64,000 bases of DNA from Azolla caroliniana (taxonomy: Eukaryota; Polypodiophyta): the NCBI GenBank assembly GCA_043228905.1, contig JBHGNT010000010.1:10726001-10790000 (forward strand), read 5' to 3'. The translations under genes were made by a program, and so were the position numbers. Positions 17,604 to 27,757 of the stretch are shown one piece after another. Below the pieces are notes generated by a model. That model saw nothing but the letters and a program-made list of their open reading frames with translations, was not told the origin of the DNA and did not search any database. The first letter of the stretch is position 1. Each line of letters starts with the position of its first letter.

Positions 17604-20600
17604 ATGGAAGGCGGCGGCAGCGGGCAGCCGGGGATGATGGTGCTGAATGCGCAGAATTACGCCGACTGGAAGATCAAGATGGAGGATCTTCTGATTGTTC
17701 GGGACCTGTACGAACCGATTGACAGGTCGGAAATACCGAAGGGGGTACTTGAGTCGGAATGGAGGCTTCTGAACCGGAAAGCCGTTGCAACCATTCGGCA
17801 ATACGTAGACGTGAGCGTTCTACAACATGTGGCGAACGACACCAAGGCATATGAGATGTGGCGGAAGCTGTCGGGCCTCTATGAGAGGAAGAATGCGTTG
17901 AACCGGACCTCCCTGATGAGGAAGATAGTGAACCTCAAGTACCGTGACGGCGAGAGTATGGTGGAACACGTAAGCACGTTCATGGGATTCGTGAACCAGC
18001 TTGCGGCGATCAAGGTCCCGTTGGAGGATGCAATGCAAGCCATCATTCTGATGTGTACATTGCCGGAAAGCTGGGAGAACTTGGTGGTGACTCTCAGCAC
18101 CTCCTGCACCGAAGATAACTTGTCCCTACAAACGGTAAAGACAAGTATTTTGAACGAAGAAGCACGTCGGAGAGATAAAGAACCGGCCTCCGATCCGAAG
18201 ATGTTGTTTACCGAATCGGAACGGGGAAGACAATGGAACCGGAGTCCGCAAAGACGGGAGAAGTCGGGGACCCGGTCGCAGTCAAGAGGAAGACCCACAT
18301 GCTTCCACTGTGGGAAGCCGGGGCACTTCCGGAAGAATTGTCGGCATTACCGAAAGGACAACGGAGCCGACGACACCGATTCGAAGAAGTCACCGGAGAG
18401 AAACGGTGCATACCGGGGAGCCACGGACCGGAGAGGTCCGGATCGGCGAGGGCAGGACCGAAAAGGAACGACGGCACTCGCGGCAAGTGAAGAGGAGATC
18501 ATGCTCATCACCGAAGAAGGTGAACTAAACATTGCCGGCGATGAGACGACCTGGGTGGTCGATTCCGGAGCGTCGTTCCACCTGACCCCGGAAAGAAGAT
18601 ACTTCTCATCCTACACAGCCGGTGAGCATGGCTGTGTTCGGATGGGAAATGAAGGTACGTGCCGGATTGCCGGCATAGGAGACGTGTGGTTGACAACCCC
18701 GACCGGATGCAAAATGCTGCTGAAGGATGTCCGACACGTTCCGGAGGTTCGATTGAACCTGATTTCGGCCGGGAGGCTAGACGATGAAGGCTACACAGGT
18801 AGCATCCGGAACGGCGTAATGAAGTTCAGCAAGGGGAGCCTGATAGTGGCTCGGGCCCGGAAAGTCAACACACTGTACCTGATGAATGCCCGGTTATGTC
18901 TGGAAGAGCTGAATGTGGCAGCCGACACTGCTGGTGAGCTGTGGCACAAAAGACTGTGCCACATGAGTGAGAAGGGGATGAAGAGGCTTGCAGAAGACAA
19001 CCTTATTCCAGTGAAACATGTGCACCTGGAGAAGTGCACCGATTGCCTGGCCGGTAAGCAGAACCGAACCTCCTTCCACTCAAGGCCACCGACGAGACGT
19101 AGTGTACCATTGGAGTTGGTACACACTGATGTGTGTCAGGTAGAAAGGAAGTCACATGGCGGAGCCCAGTACTTCGTGACATTCATTGATGATCACAGCC
19201 GGAAGCTGTGGTCGGCACCGTTGAAGACAAAGGACCAAGTGTTGTCCATCTTCAAAGAACTCCACGCGAGAGTGGAAAGAGAATCCGGCAAGAAGCTGAA
19301 AGCGATACGAGCGGATAAAGGAGGGGAATACCGGGGGCAGTTCGCGGAGTACTGTCGCTCGAAAGGAATCCGGCTCGAGTTTACTGTGCCGAAGACGCCG
19401 GAACTGAACGGGCTGGCCGAGAGGATGAACCGGACCATAATGGAGAGGGTCCGGAGTATGCTGGCGCATGCGGAATTACCCAAGGGGTTTTGGGCTGAGG
19501 CGATGTCGACGGCGACATACGTGATAAACAGATCACCCTCAGTACCTTTGGACGGAGACACGCCGCAGAGAGTGTGGACCGGTAAGGAAGTGTCCTACCG
19601 GCATCTGAAGGTGTTCGGGTGTCTCGCATACGTGCATGTGGCAAAGGACCGGAGAGGAAAGCTAGATCCAAAGACCCGGCCATGCATATTCCTCGGTTAC
19701 GGCGACGACGAGTTCGGCTACCGAGTATGGGACCCGGTCGACAAGAAGATATTCAGGAGTCGAGATATCATCTTCATGGAGGAAAAGACACTCGCCGACT
19801 GGGAGTCGGAGAAGAAGATGAAGAGCTCCAAGTCGACCGGTGAGAATCAACTCTACGAGGAGCAGTCCCGACCGGCAAGGGACCGGTTAGCACTCGAGGA
19901 TCCGGCCGAAGACAATGAAGAAACAGAACCGGCCGAAGAAGATGAAAATGATACCGGAACCGGCCCCGATCCCGAAATGGATTCGGATGAAGAAGAATCG
20001 GAAGAACCGGTTACCGAAGCTCCGGAACGGAGATATCCTCTAAGAGAGAGAAGGGCCCCCCGGAGATTTCCGGAACCAGAGCACGTGCTGCTAACCGACG
20101 AGGGGGAGCCGAAGAGCTTTGAAGAAGCAAAGCATGACACCCATAGCCGCAGGTGGTTAAGTGCCATGCAGGAGGAGATGGATTCCCTGCATGAGAACCA
20201 CACATATGAACTTGTGGAGTTGCCGAAAGGAAAACGGGCACTCCGTAACAAGTGGGTGTTCAAGCTGAAACCGGGAGATGCCGGAAACCCCCCGAGATAC
20301 AAAGCCAGGATCGTGGTGAAGGGGTTCCAGCAGAAGAAGGGCGTCGACTTCGACGAGATATTTGCCCCGGTAGTGAAGATGACCTCTATCCGGACGGTGC
20401 TGAGCATAGCGGCAAGCATGGACCTCGAGGTAGAACAGATGGACGTGAAGACGACATTCCTTCACGGTGACCTCGAAGAAGAGATATACATGCAGCAACC
20501 GGAAGGATTCGAGAAGAAAGAGAAGGAGCACTTGGTATGCCGGTTGAAGAAGAGCCTTTATGGTTTGAAGCAGGCTCCCCGGCAGTGGTACCGAAAGTTT

Positions 20601-21677
20601 GACTCTTTCATGACCGACGAAGGGTACCTCAAAACGCAGTCCGACCACTGCGTGTTTGTGAAGAAGTTCGAAGGAGGAGACTTTCTAATACTCCTCCTGT
20701 ACGTGGACGACATGTTGATCGTCGGACGAGACCAGGTCAAGATACGGATGCTGAAGAAGGCTCTTCACTGAACCTTCTCAATGAAAGACCTGGGTCCGGC
20801 GAGGCAAATACTAGGGATGCACATCATCCGGGACCGGAAGGAGAAGCAGTTGTGGCTGTCACAGGAGAAGTACGTGACAAAGGTGCTTCACCGGTTCAAC
20901 ATGTCGGAAGCAAGACCGGTCGGGTCAACACTCCCGCCAAACTGCAAGCTGTCCAGCAAGCAAAGCCCCAAGACAAAGGCTGAAAAGGAGGATATGATGA
21001 AAGTGTCGTATGCCTCAGCCGTCGGGAGCTTGATGTACGCCATGGTGTGTACGAGACCGGACATAGGATATGCAGTCGGAGTGGTGAGCCGGTACATGAG
21101 CAATCCTGGCAAAGAGCACTGGAACGCGGTCAAGTGGATACTCCGATACCTGAAGGGCACGGCAAAGGTGTGCCTCCGATTCGGCTCCGGTAAGCCCGAA
21201 CTTGACGGTTTTACCGATTCGGATATGTCGGCTGATGCAGATACCAGCCGGTCCACATCCGGGTATGTGATGACCTATGCAGGGGGAGCCGTTTCGTGGC
21301 AGTCGAGGCTGCAGAAGACGGTTGCGTTGTCAACCACGGAGGCGGAGTACATGGCGGCTGTTGAAGCCGGCAAGGAAATAATATGGATGAAGGACTTCAT
21401 TAGAGAGCTCGGTATCCGGCAGGAGGAGTACCGACTCTACTGCGACAGTCAGAGTGCAATCCACCTTGCGAAGAACGCGGCCTATCACTCCCGGACGAAG
21501 CACATCCAGCGAAGATATCACTGGATCCGGGAAAGGATAGAAGACAAGGAGTTCGTGCTGACGAAGATCCACACGGACGAGAACGGGTCGGATATGCTGA
21601 CCAAGGTGCTCACACCCGACAAGCTGGAAGCATGCCGGAAGAGGATCGGATTGGAAAGACATCCCATGCCGAAGTGA
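17604..21677 (+). pseudogene. Copia-3 Gag-Pol polyprotein interrupted by one stop codon
   Basis: The start is ATG 17604 (MEGGGSGQPGMMV). Domains in order: zinc knuckle CFHCGKPGHFRKNC (about residue 232); protease VVDSGASFHLTP (about 316); pre-integrase LWHKRLCHM with CTDCLAGKQ; integrase residues in HTDVCQV, RADKGGEY and PELNGLAER; reverse transcriptase with YVDDM (about 1033); RNase H with FTDSDM and STTEAEY, ending VLTPDKLEACRKRIGLE. A TGA at 20769-20771 stops the frame shortly after YVDDM, and the same frame continues to 21677. The rest is open over about 1357 codons, so the break looks recent. The stop removes RNase H and the end of reverse transcriptase unless it is read through. Confidence 0.92.
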
Positions 21678-21687
21678 AGGGGGAGTT

Positions 21688-22291
21688 TGTTGGGATTACG
21701 GTCCCTTCGGATGGGATGGTCGGATGTCGGAGATGAATGCCGACGAGCCCGGTTTCGGTTTCGGAACCGGATGATGAAGACCCCGGCTTCGGAGCCGGAT
21801 GATGAATGTACCCGGAGAGAGATCCGGATGCGGGGACATATTTGTGAATATGTTTGCCAAGGGCCCTTGAGGCTACATTTGTAAATAAGCCCGAAAGTCA
21901 TATGTGTATAAATATGACTTAGGGCAAACAGTTTTTACGTTGCTTCTTATTTTTCTGTTTTTCCACTCAAGAGGAGTGAAGAGAGAGCAGCCGTGAGAGA
22001 GATAGAGCGTGAGAGAGGAAGAGGTCGACGCCTCTGTGTATTTCCGCCGCCTGTGGCGAGGACAGCGAGCTCAAGGTCGTCGCCTTTGCAGCTCGCCATT
22101 GTATACTTCTCTGTGCATAGTTTTGGTTCGGAGTCTTGTACTCCCGTGGTTTTTCCCGTACAGGGTTTTCCACGATAAATCGTGTGTCCACTCTATTTTT
22201 TCGCATTTCCCATTTTCTGCAACAACGATTCGTGTGTTTCCTTGGTTGTGGCCGAGAAGTGAAGTTTGGAAAGTGACGATTATTTCCATCA
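21688..22291 (+). repeat. Copia-3 3' LTR
   Basis: It is 604 bp, directly after the AAGGGGGAGTT purine tract (about 21677-21687), and nearly identical to the 5' LTR. Target repeat ATGTT follows. Confidence 0.92.
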
Positions 22292-22365
22292 ATGTTTACA
22301 TCACGACTTGATGTTATGACTATTTGTCTGACCTTATCCTATTTCTTTGCTAGAAATGATCTTCA

Positions 22366-22496
22366 ATGGCTCATAATAATGACCCGATGTCATCCTCTCA
22401 AGCGGAAGGAACTCAAGGAAATCCTCCTGGGCCAATCTCCAAGCCAGTTGGAAATCATATTACCTTTTGGAGAACCAAAGCAACCAAAGTGATACT
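22366..22496 (+). pseudogene. Gypsy gag N-terminal start
   Basis: ATG at 22366 opens MAHNNDPMSSSQAEGTQGNP and stops at a TAA within 50 codons, where non-LTR reverse-transcriptase sequence begins. Small Ser/Gln/Gly-rich beginnings of this kind are seen in plant gypsy gag, and a convincing gag resumes at 23472. Linkage of the two is inference. Confidence 0.35.
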
Positions 22497-23408
22497 TGTG
22501 GATGGGAAGTAAAATTAATGTTGTTCAATGCCATGGTAACTGAAGTATTGCTTTATGGAGTAGAAGTATGGGGTGGCACCATCTCTCTTAATGCATGGAA
22601 CGAGATTGAGAAAATTCAAAAGATGTTTTTAAGGAGGCAATTAGGAGTTAAATGCACTACCTCTTACCAGGTTATGCTCTTGGAAACGGGTGTTTGACCC
22701 ATAGAACTATTGGCACTCGAAAGAGAATATAAATACATTACAAAAGTCAAGAATATGCCGAATCATCGATTACCACATCTTTCTTGGAATGTTGGATGTA
22801 AGCTACAAAAGAATCATAAAAGTAAGATTCTCTCATCTGGTTAGGTTGTTGACATAAAGAAATGGTTTAGAAGATGGGGTGTGGATGATCTTTTAGAGCT
22901 TTCAGGCAATGCTATGCAATATGTAATGATTGAAGAAAGGTTGGTGGAATCATTAAGGATGAAGTGGGAGGATGCTAAGAGGACAAAGCTAGAATACTAC
23001 ATTGCAAATGTCAACCCTGAATGTTGGTCTCAATATAAAGCAAGAATGTCTATTGATCGTATACAACCTTATCTCATTACCAATATGAGTAGCAATGCTC
23101 GTAGAGCCCTTACACTACTTCGCACTCGATCTCACAAGTTAGGTATAGAAGTTGCATCATGGTATCAAAATGTAACGAATTTGAAGACATGTAAAGTATG
23201 CAATGAAGGCATGGTAGAGGATGAATGTCACTTGCTCTTCACATGCTCCACATATAGTGCAATTCGTTCAAGACATGTTGACATACTAAGAGGGAGTGAT
23301 AACTTAAGATCCATACTTAAGACACCACCTAGAAGGTTGAGCTCATATGTGTATGCTTTATTAACACATAGAGACTTTGTGCTTCAACATATGAATACCC
23401 CTTCTTAG
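22497..23408 (+). pseudogene. Non-LTR (LINE-type) reverse transcriptase, C-terminal region with zf-RVT
   Basis: The frame reads LFNAMVTEVLLYGVEVWGG, then IEKIQKMFLRRQLGVK and LLETGV, with a stop at 22695-22697. It continues PIELLALEREYKYI and, after another stop near 22843, KKWFRRWGVDDLLELSG. The end NLKTCKVCNEGMVEDECHLL FTC is a Cys/His cluster typical of the zf-RVT segment after LINE reverse transcriptase. VLLYGVEVWGG followed by a framework of IQ..FL...LGVK is characteristic of plant endonuclease/reverse-transcriptase proteins. The catalytic palm is absent. It is a 5'-truncated relic lying between two pieces of gypsy gag. Confidence 0.7.
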
Positions 23409-23471
23409 GAAGGAGACATATATCAAGAACACATGTATACTCCAGTCCCATAGGTCAAAATTGGCCTCTTT

Positions 23472-24386
23472 ATGGACGATAAAAATTCTAATTCTAATTC
23501 TAATTCCATTGAGTCGTATTTCTTACAAATACAAAATTTCCTTAGTTCAACCACTCATCAAATGTCCGAACTTCGGCAATCTCAAAGTGCTCTCAAGGCA
23601 CGTGTCATTAGTTTACAACGTGACACTAATAGACCCGATGTGTGTCAGGGTGAATCATCATTTGTCGTAAAGCCATTTATGGGAGAAAAAAAGGAAAGAA
23701 CCGAAGAAGCAATCTACATGTGGCTGGGCCGATGGGAGTCTCATTTTGAGCTCTATACCACGCCAGATAGTACGAAGATTGCATATGTCGGCCAAGAACT
23801 AGGGGGTAAGGCCCCTGCTTGGTGGCGTGGGCTCTGAAGATTGGGGAAGTTGCCCGATACTTGGATAAATTTTGTCATAGTTTTCAAGGGCCAATTTCTG
23901 CAACCTCCCTCTCGAACCGAGGCAACACAAGCTTTAATGAACCTCTCTAATAGGAATTTTTCCTCGCTAGAAGACTATGTTCACCATGCTAGAACCCAAA
24001 TCCAAAAATCAGGTCTAGTAGGGGACAACTGGTTAATAGCTTGTTTTGTCAACGGCATCCCCAATTCGGACTATTACTGGATAGTGCACGATAAGGATCC
24101 AAAATATTTCGAAGAGACCGTTGAAATAGTTCTTCGCTATGAACGCACTTCGAAGAAGGACCATAACAAACCCAATGAAGTGGCCGAGACTAAGCAGTCG
24201 CAATTCGCTGGGAAACGCAAGACACGCAACGAATTCATGGATCGCGATTGTAAGCGACATCATCCTTTTTGCGTATTCTACAAAAAGAAGGGTCATACAA
24301 AAGAGCAATGTCGAAAGCTCCAACCGAAAGAGTACGACAACAAAACCGAAAGAGTACGACAACAAAACATAAGGTGTAGGCCATAA
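23472..24386 (+). pseudogene. Gypsy gag with altered zinc knuckle
   Basis: The frame starts MDDKNSNSNSNSIESYFLQI, runs through VVKPFMGEKKERTEEAIYMW and APAWWRGL, and meets a TGA at 23835-23837. It then continues DTWINFVIVFKGQFLQPP and NLSNRNFSSLEDYVHHARTQ. This is the retrotransposon gag fold region. The knuckle reads CVFYKKKGHTKEQC, so the second Cys of C-x2-C-x4-H-x4-C is Tyr. A repeat of GAGTACGACAACAAAACCGAAA lies at the end. Gypsy capsid proteins package the genomic RNA. This one is broken by the stop and the altered knuckle. Confidence 0.75.
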
Positions 24387-24453
24387 AGGTCAGATTCCTA
24401 ATGTCCTTCAGGTCTATATACATCATTTAAGTAATTGTCAATGTTCTTTCCTT

Positions 24454-25207
24454 CAATATGTATTGGGACCCAATGATTTACTACGTGCAAATGGGTATAT
24501 CAATGGATCTCCTGTGAAATTTTTGTTTGATTCGGGAAGCTCACACAACTTTGTGAAGGATCGTTTGGTTCAAATATGGGGAATCCAACCCACCATAAGA
24601 GGTCACACATATAAGGTGCACTTGGCTGATGGAAGAGTACAATACATCAACGAGGCGATTCATTCATTAGAAAATTTCTATTGATACTTATATAGAGGAA
24701 GTAGACTTCCATGTAATGAATCTTTGTACCACTTATGTAATACTGGGTTATCCTTGGTTTTTTAATAAAAACCCTTCTTTATCTATTGATTGGGTTCATC
24801 GTTCAATTACTTTTGTACTGAATGATTGTACTCATTTTATTCAATGTGTTAAAAAACAGTCTCTTTCGATTGTTTCCTTGCCATCAATATCCGAGTTGTC
24901 TTGTTCTACTTTATTTTATTGTGTACTTGATCCGGACATTCACGTTTACAATATCGATAATGTCTCGGTTCAATTAAACATATTCTGAACAACATCAACT
25001 CGATGAAATCTTAAATGATTTTCATGATGTTTTTCCGAGTGAACTACCACATGGGTTACCTCCTAAACGTAATATAGACCATCATATAGATATTGTACCT
25101 AGTGTTGCACCAATAAGTATACCTCTTTATCGCTTAAGTCGATCCGAAGAGGATGAAGTATCTAAGCTACTCAAGTACTATTTACAAATGGGTTATATAT
25201 GCCATAG
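24454..25207 (+). pseudogene. Gypsy protease and beginning of reverse transcriptase
   Basis: LLRANGYINGSPVKFLFDSG SSHNFV is the retroviral-type aspartic protease with its D-S-G site (about 24529). A frame change and stop follow near 24682. The reverse transcriptase begins DVFPSELPHGLPPKRNIDHH and IPLYRLSRSEEDEVSKLLKY, the classic PLYRLSPxE start of Ty3/gypsy RT, and reaches GYICHSKSPS at about 25207. There the sequence switches to antisense copia. The YxDD palm, RNase H and most of integrase are missing. Confidence 0.75.
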
Positions 25208-25716
25208 TAAATCTCCATCCAACCTCTTTGGGCAGCCAATGCAACCACAATATGAATGGTAGTCATGCATGAAGTAGGTGCAAAATTTTGCTCATAATCA
25301 ATGCCATATTGTTGTGCATATCCTTTGGCAACCAATCTAGGTTTGTAGCGATCAATGCTACCATTGGACTTTTGTTTAATCTTGTAAACCCACTTAGTAC
25401 CAATGACATTCTTTCCTTTTGGCAATTCACATAACTCCCAAGTACCATTCTTATGTATGGAATCCATTTCTGATTGCATAGCACTCATCCAATGTGGGTC
25501 ATCACATGCATCTTCAAAAGTAAGTGGTTCCTCGTTACATGTTGTTGCAACAATAGAATAATCCACAAAATTATTGGATGCATGGCGAGAGCTTGATCTT
25601 GTTCTACCAAGTAAAGGTGCACTAAATTTGTTGTCTTGCAAAGTTTGTTTTAGCCACTTTGGCATAGTTTGTGCACTCTTTATAGACATGCGCTCATTAC
25701 TGAATCCAATTTTCAT
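25208..25716 (-). pseudogene. Copia reverse transcriptase fragment replacing gypsy pol
   Basis: The minus-strand frame reads LTFEDACDDPHWMSAMQSEM, then WELCELPKGKNVIGTKWVYK, KPRLVAKGYAQQYGIDYEQN FAPTSCMTTI and VALAAQRGW. This is the N-terminal part of a Ty1/copia reverse transcriptase (residues around the GTKWVYKIK and ARLVAKGY motifs). It stops at both borders inside the gypsy pol. It may be a displaced part of copia X, which lies in the same strand, but this cannot be shown. Confidence 0.75.
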
Positions 25717-25990
25717 GTGAGTTATCTAAAAAAACTTCTTGGTTTTGGCAATAATATAATTACAACTGAAACTCTTGTTACTTCTGAAGATTTAGCTTCT
25801 AAACCACATGTATTAGAGAAAATTATCGATATTAAAACAAAACATTTGCATTCTAAAACAATATGAGAATTTAAAATTAAATGGATAAATAAATCTATAA
25901 AAGATGTTACATGGGAACGAGAGTGTACCATTAAAAATAACTTCCCTAACTTCTCATTACAAGAGTGCAATGATTTAAATCGGGGGAGTA
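25717..25990 (+). pseudogene. Gypsy integrase C-terminal (chromodomain-like) end
   Basis: The frame FHVSYLKKLLGFGNNIITTE, then SKPHVLEKIIDIKTKHLHSK, a stop, EFKIKWINKSIKDVTWERE is the usual C terminus of plant gypsy pol after integrase. The W-E-R-E block resembles the chromodomain end. Polypurine tract CGGGGGAGTA follows at 25981-25990, then the 3' LTR. Confidence 0.7.
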
Positions 25991-26108
25991 TGTTACGGGC
26001 ATGACCATAATATATTTTGTGGTAAGTTATACAATAGTATTCTCCATAGGAGGATAAAGTGTGAGGGTTAATCGAGAGTGTAAAGTAGGGAGGATCATTT
26101 TTAATCCT
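25991..26108 (+). repeat. Truncated gypsy 3' LTR
   Basis: It starts TGTTACGGGCATGACC after the purine tract and tracks the LTR at 9374 for about 118 bases. It then diverges abruptly after TTTTTAATCC. Confidence 0.75.
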
Positions 26109-26608
26109 TTATGCTACCTTCATGGAAGGAAGGCATGTAAGAACCTCTTATTGGGGGTATTTGAAGTGAAGTGGAGGATGGGGTATTTGATAGCCTTCAG
26201 GAGCCCTCTGATGCAAGTGAAGAAGCTAGATACTGCTTCCTTCTTAAATGGAGAGGTTCTCCGATGTTACGGATGGTGGATGGCAATGCAAAGTGGATTT
26301 ATCAGCCACCTCGGTGGTTGTTTCCTCCTAGGGTACCAAACATAGAGGTAGGTGCTGAATTGTGAAGAGATTGGAGGGTGTCTTTGCTGAATGTGGATTG
26401 TGTGAGGCTCATGTTGAGGGGAGTCTGTCGAGTAATTATGTGACGAGGCTTTGTTGATTCATTTATACATGATGTTTTCTTGTAGCCATTGCAAAGCGGC
26501 TTGTAACATATGAGTTATATACTATCCTATGTACATTTTCTTAACTAATAGAAGTAAAAAAAATTTGGAAAAAAAAAATACAATAACAAAATGCATTTTG
26601 ACATTGTT
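26109..26608. other. Unassigned sequence, possible gene 3' end
   Basis: A plus-strand frame at 26171-26365 (MEDGVFDSLQEPSDASEEAR, ending PPRWLFPPRVPNIEVGAEL) followed by AT-rich sequence looks like a terminal exon and 3' UTR. I do not recognise the protein, and no further exon was found. It could equally be chance open sequence or part of a captured fragment. Confidence 0.2.
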
Positions 26609-26935
26609 AAAAAAAGGGAAAAGTACCAGGATACCCCTGGAAGTTCCTCTATTTACCAGAATGCCCCTAGAAGTTCTAAATTTACCAAACTACCCCTATG
26701 TCCAAAAAAATACACTTTATAAAGTAATTATACACTCAAATCTACAAGCCCTATTTACCAGAATACCCTTAAAACACACATTTCTTTACTTAAGAGATTC
26801 TTTGGGTCCTTTGTACTTACTTTATAAAGTGTATTTTTTTGGACATAGGGGTAGTTTGGTAAAATTGGAACTTCCAAGGGCATTCTGGTAAATAGATGAA
26901 CTTCCAGGGGTATCTTGGTACTTTCCCCTTTTTTT
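26609..26935. mobile_element. Foldback MITE with about 115-bp terminal inverted repeats
   Basis: The left arm starts AAAAAAAGGGAAAAGTACCA and contains GATACCCCTGGAAGTTC. The right arm ends as its inverse (GAACTTCCAGGGGTATC then TTGGTACTTTCCCC and T-run). The arms also share CCAAACTACCCCTATGTCC and ACTTTATAAAGT near the centre, so almost the whole element folds on itself. There is no coding capacity. The target repeat cannot be fixed because the arms end in A/T runs. Confidence 0.8.
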
Positions 26936-26943
26936 ATCTCAAG

Positions 26944-27038
26944 CCCTAAGCTTAATTAGTTAACTAATGAAAGCTTGATTGCATTGGTGATTTCTTGTCC
27001 TAAGTCCTAAGCTTAATTAGTTAACTAATGAAAGCACA
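26944..27038 (+). repeat. Short direct duplication
   Basis: CCTAAGCTTAATTAGTTAAC and following TAATGAAAGC occur at about 26945 and again about 61 bases later. A TTAGTTAACTAA palindrome lies in each copy. Confidence 0.6.
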
Positions 27039-27757
27039 TGATAAAGTCTCTTTGTGATTAAATAATTGTTAAGTTGCTTGAATTTGATTACGTTGCATAC
27101 TAGAGCGTGCTTGTTAATAGCACATGATTGTTCAAACTCACTCTCGTTCATCTCACCAAAGAAAGGCTAGACGTTGATATTTCTCCCACATCAACCTCGA
27201 GGTGGCTCTCAAGAGTAATACTTGGGTAACAGGTAGTTTTGGCAAAAACACCAAAAGACCCTATAGAGTATTTACTCTCCGTGTCAGTGTCGTTCACAAG
27301 AACCCAAGAAAACCAAGGATAGTGAGTGATTCAATGACACAATGAACTATTTATTTTGGTTTGCGCGATTGGTTCACACTATATGATTACCTACAATAAG
27401 TGCAATTGTTCTATTAAAATCCTCATTCAATGGTTCCATGTTTGTGAAAGTATTGATGGTAGTAAATGAGGTAATCATTTTGGATAACAATGGTAGGAAT
27501 AAAGATTATTCTTTTTACTACTTATTAGAGGTGGAAACCAGTCTTTGAAACTATAATAAAGGGCAATTGGCAACCACAAGTTATACATATTAAGTAGTTG
27601 TGTTGTGGCCCAGTAGGTAGATATGAGTAGCCAATCTCGGCAATGAGTAAAACATTTCATCAAATACCAAATAAGATGTGTTGTGGAATGGTGTCATCAA
27701 AGGAGATGCCAGTTATTTAAGGTTTCAGGTCTAAAAATGTTCACAATGTCCACAAGT
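27039..27757. other. Region 3' of the sucrose synthase gene
   Basis: No gene or repeat family recognised. The first part downstream of the stop codon on the minus strand must include the 3' UTR. An AATAAA on the minus strand at about 27350-27356 is one possible polyadenylation signal, roughly 400 bases past the stop, which is long for a plant 3' UTR. Confidence 0.3.

Larger units (their letters stand above)
16970..22291 (+). mobile_element. Copia-3: full-length copia with one in-frame stop
   Basis: It is 5322 bp with two 604-bp LTRs (16970-17573 and 21688-22291, TGTTGGGATTACGG...TTTCCATCA) and target repeat ATGTT at 16965-16969 and 22292-22296. The LTRs differ at about two positions seen by eye (GGAAGACGAATG versus GGATGATGAATG), so it is young. 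Its LTR family is shared with copia-8 at 62627 and, more distantly, with the solo LTR at 49218. Confidence 0.95.

Noticed and set aside
26529-26891. 120-residue plus-strand frame across the MITE
   Set aside because: Its residues are the translation of the inverted-repeat arms (TRIPLEV, TRMPLEVL repeated), explained by the foldback structure.
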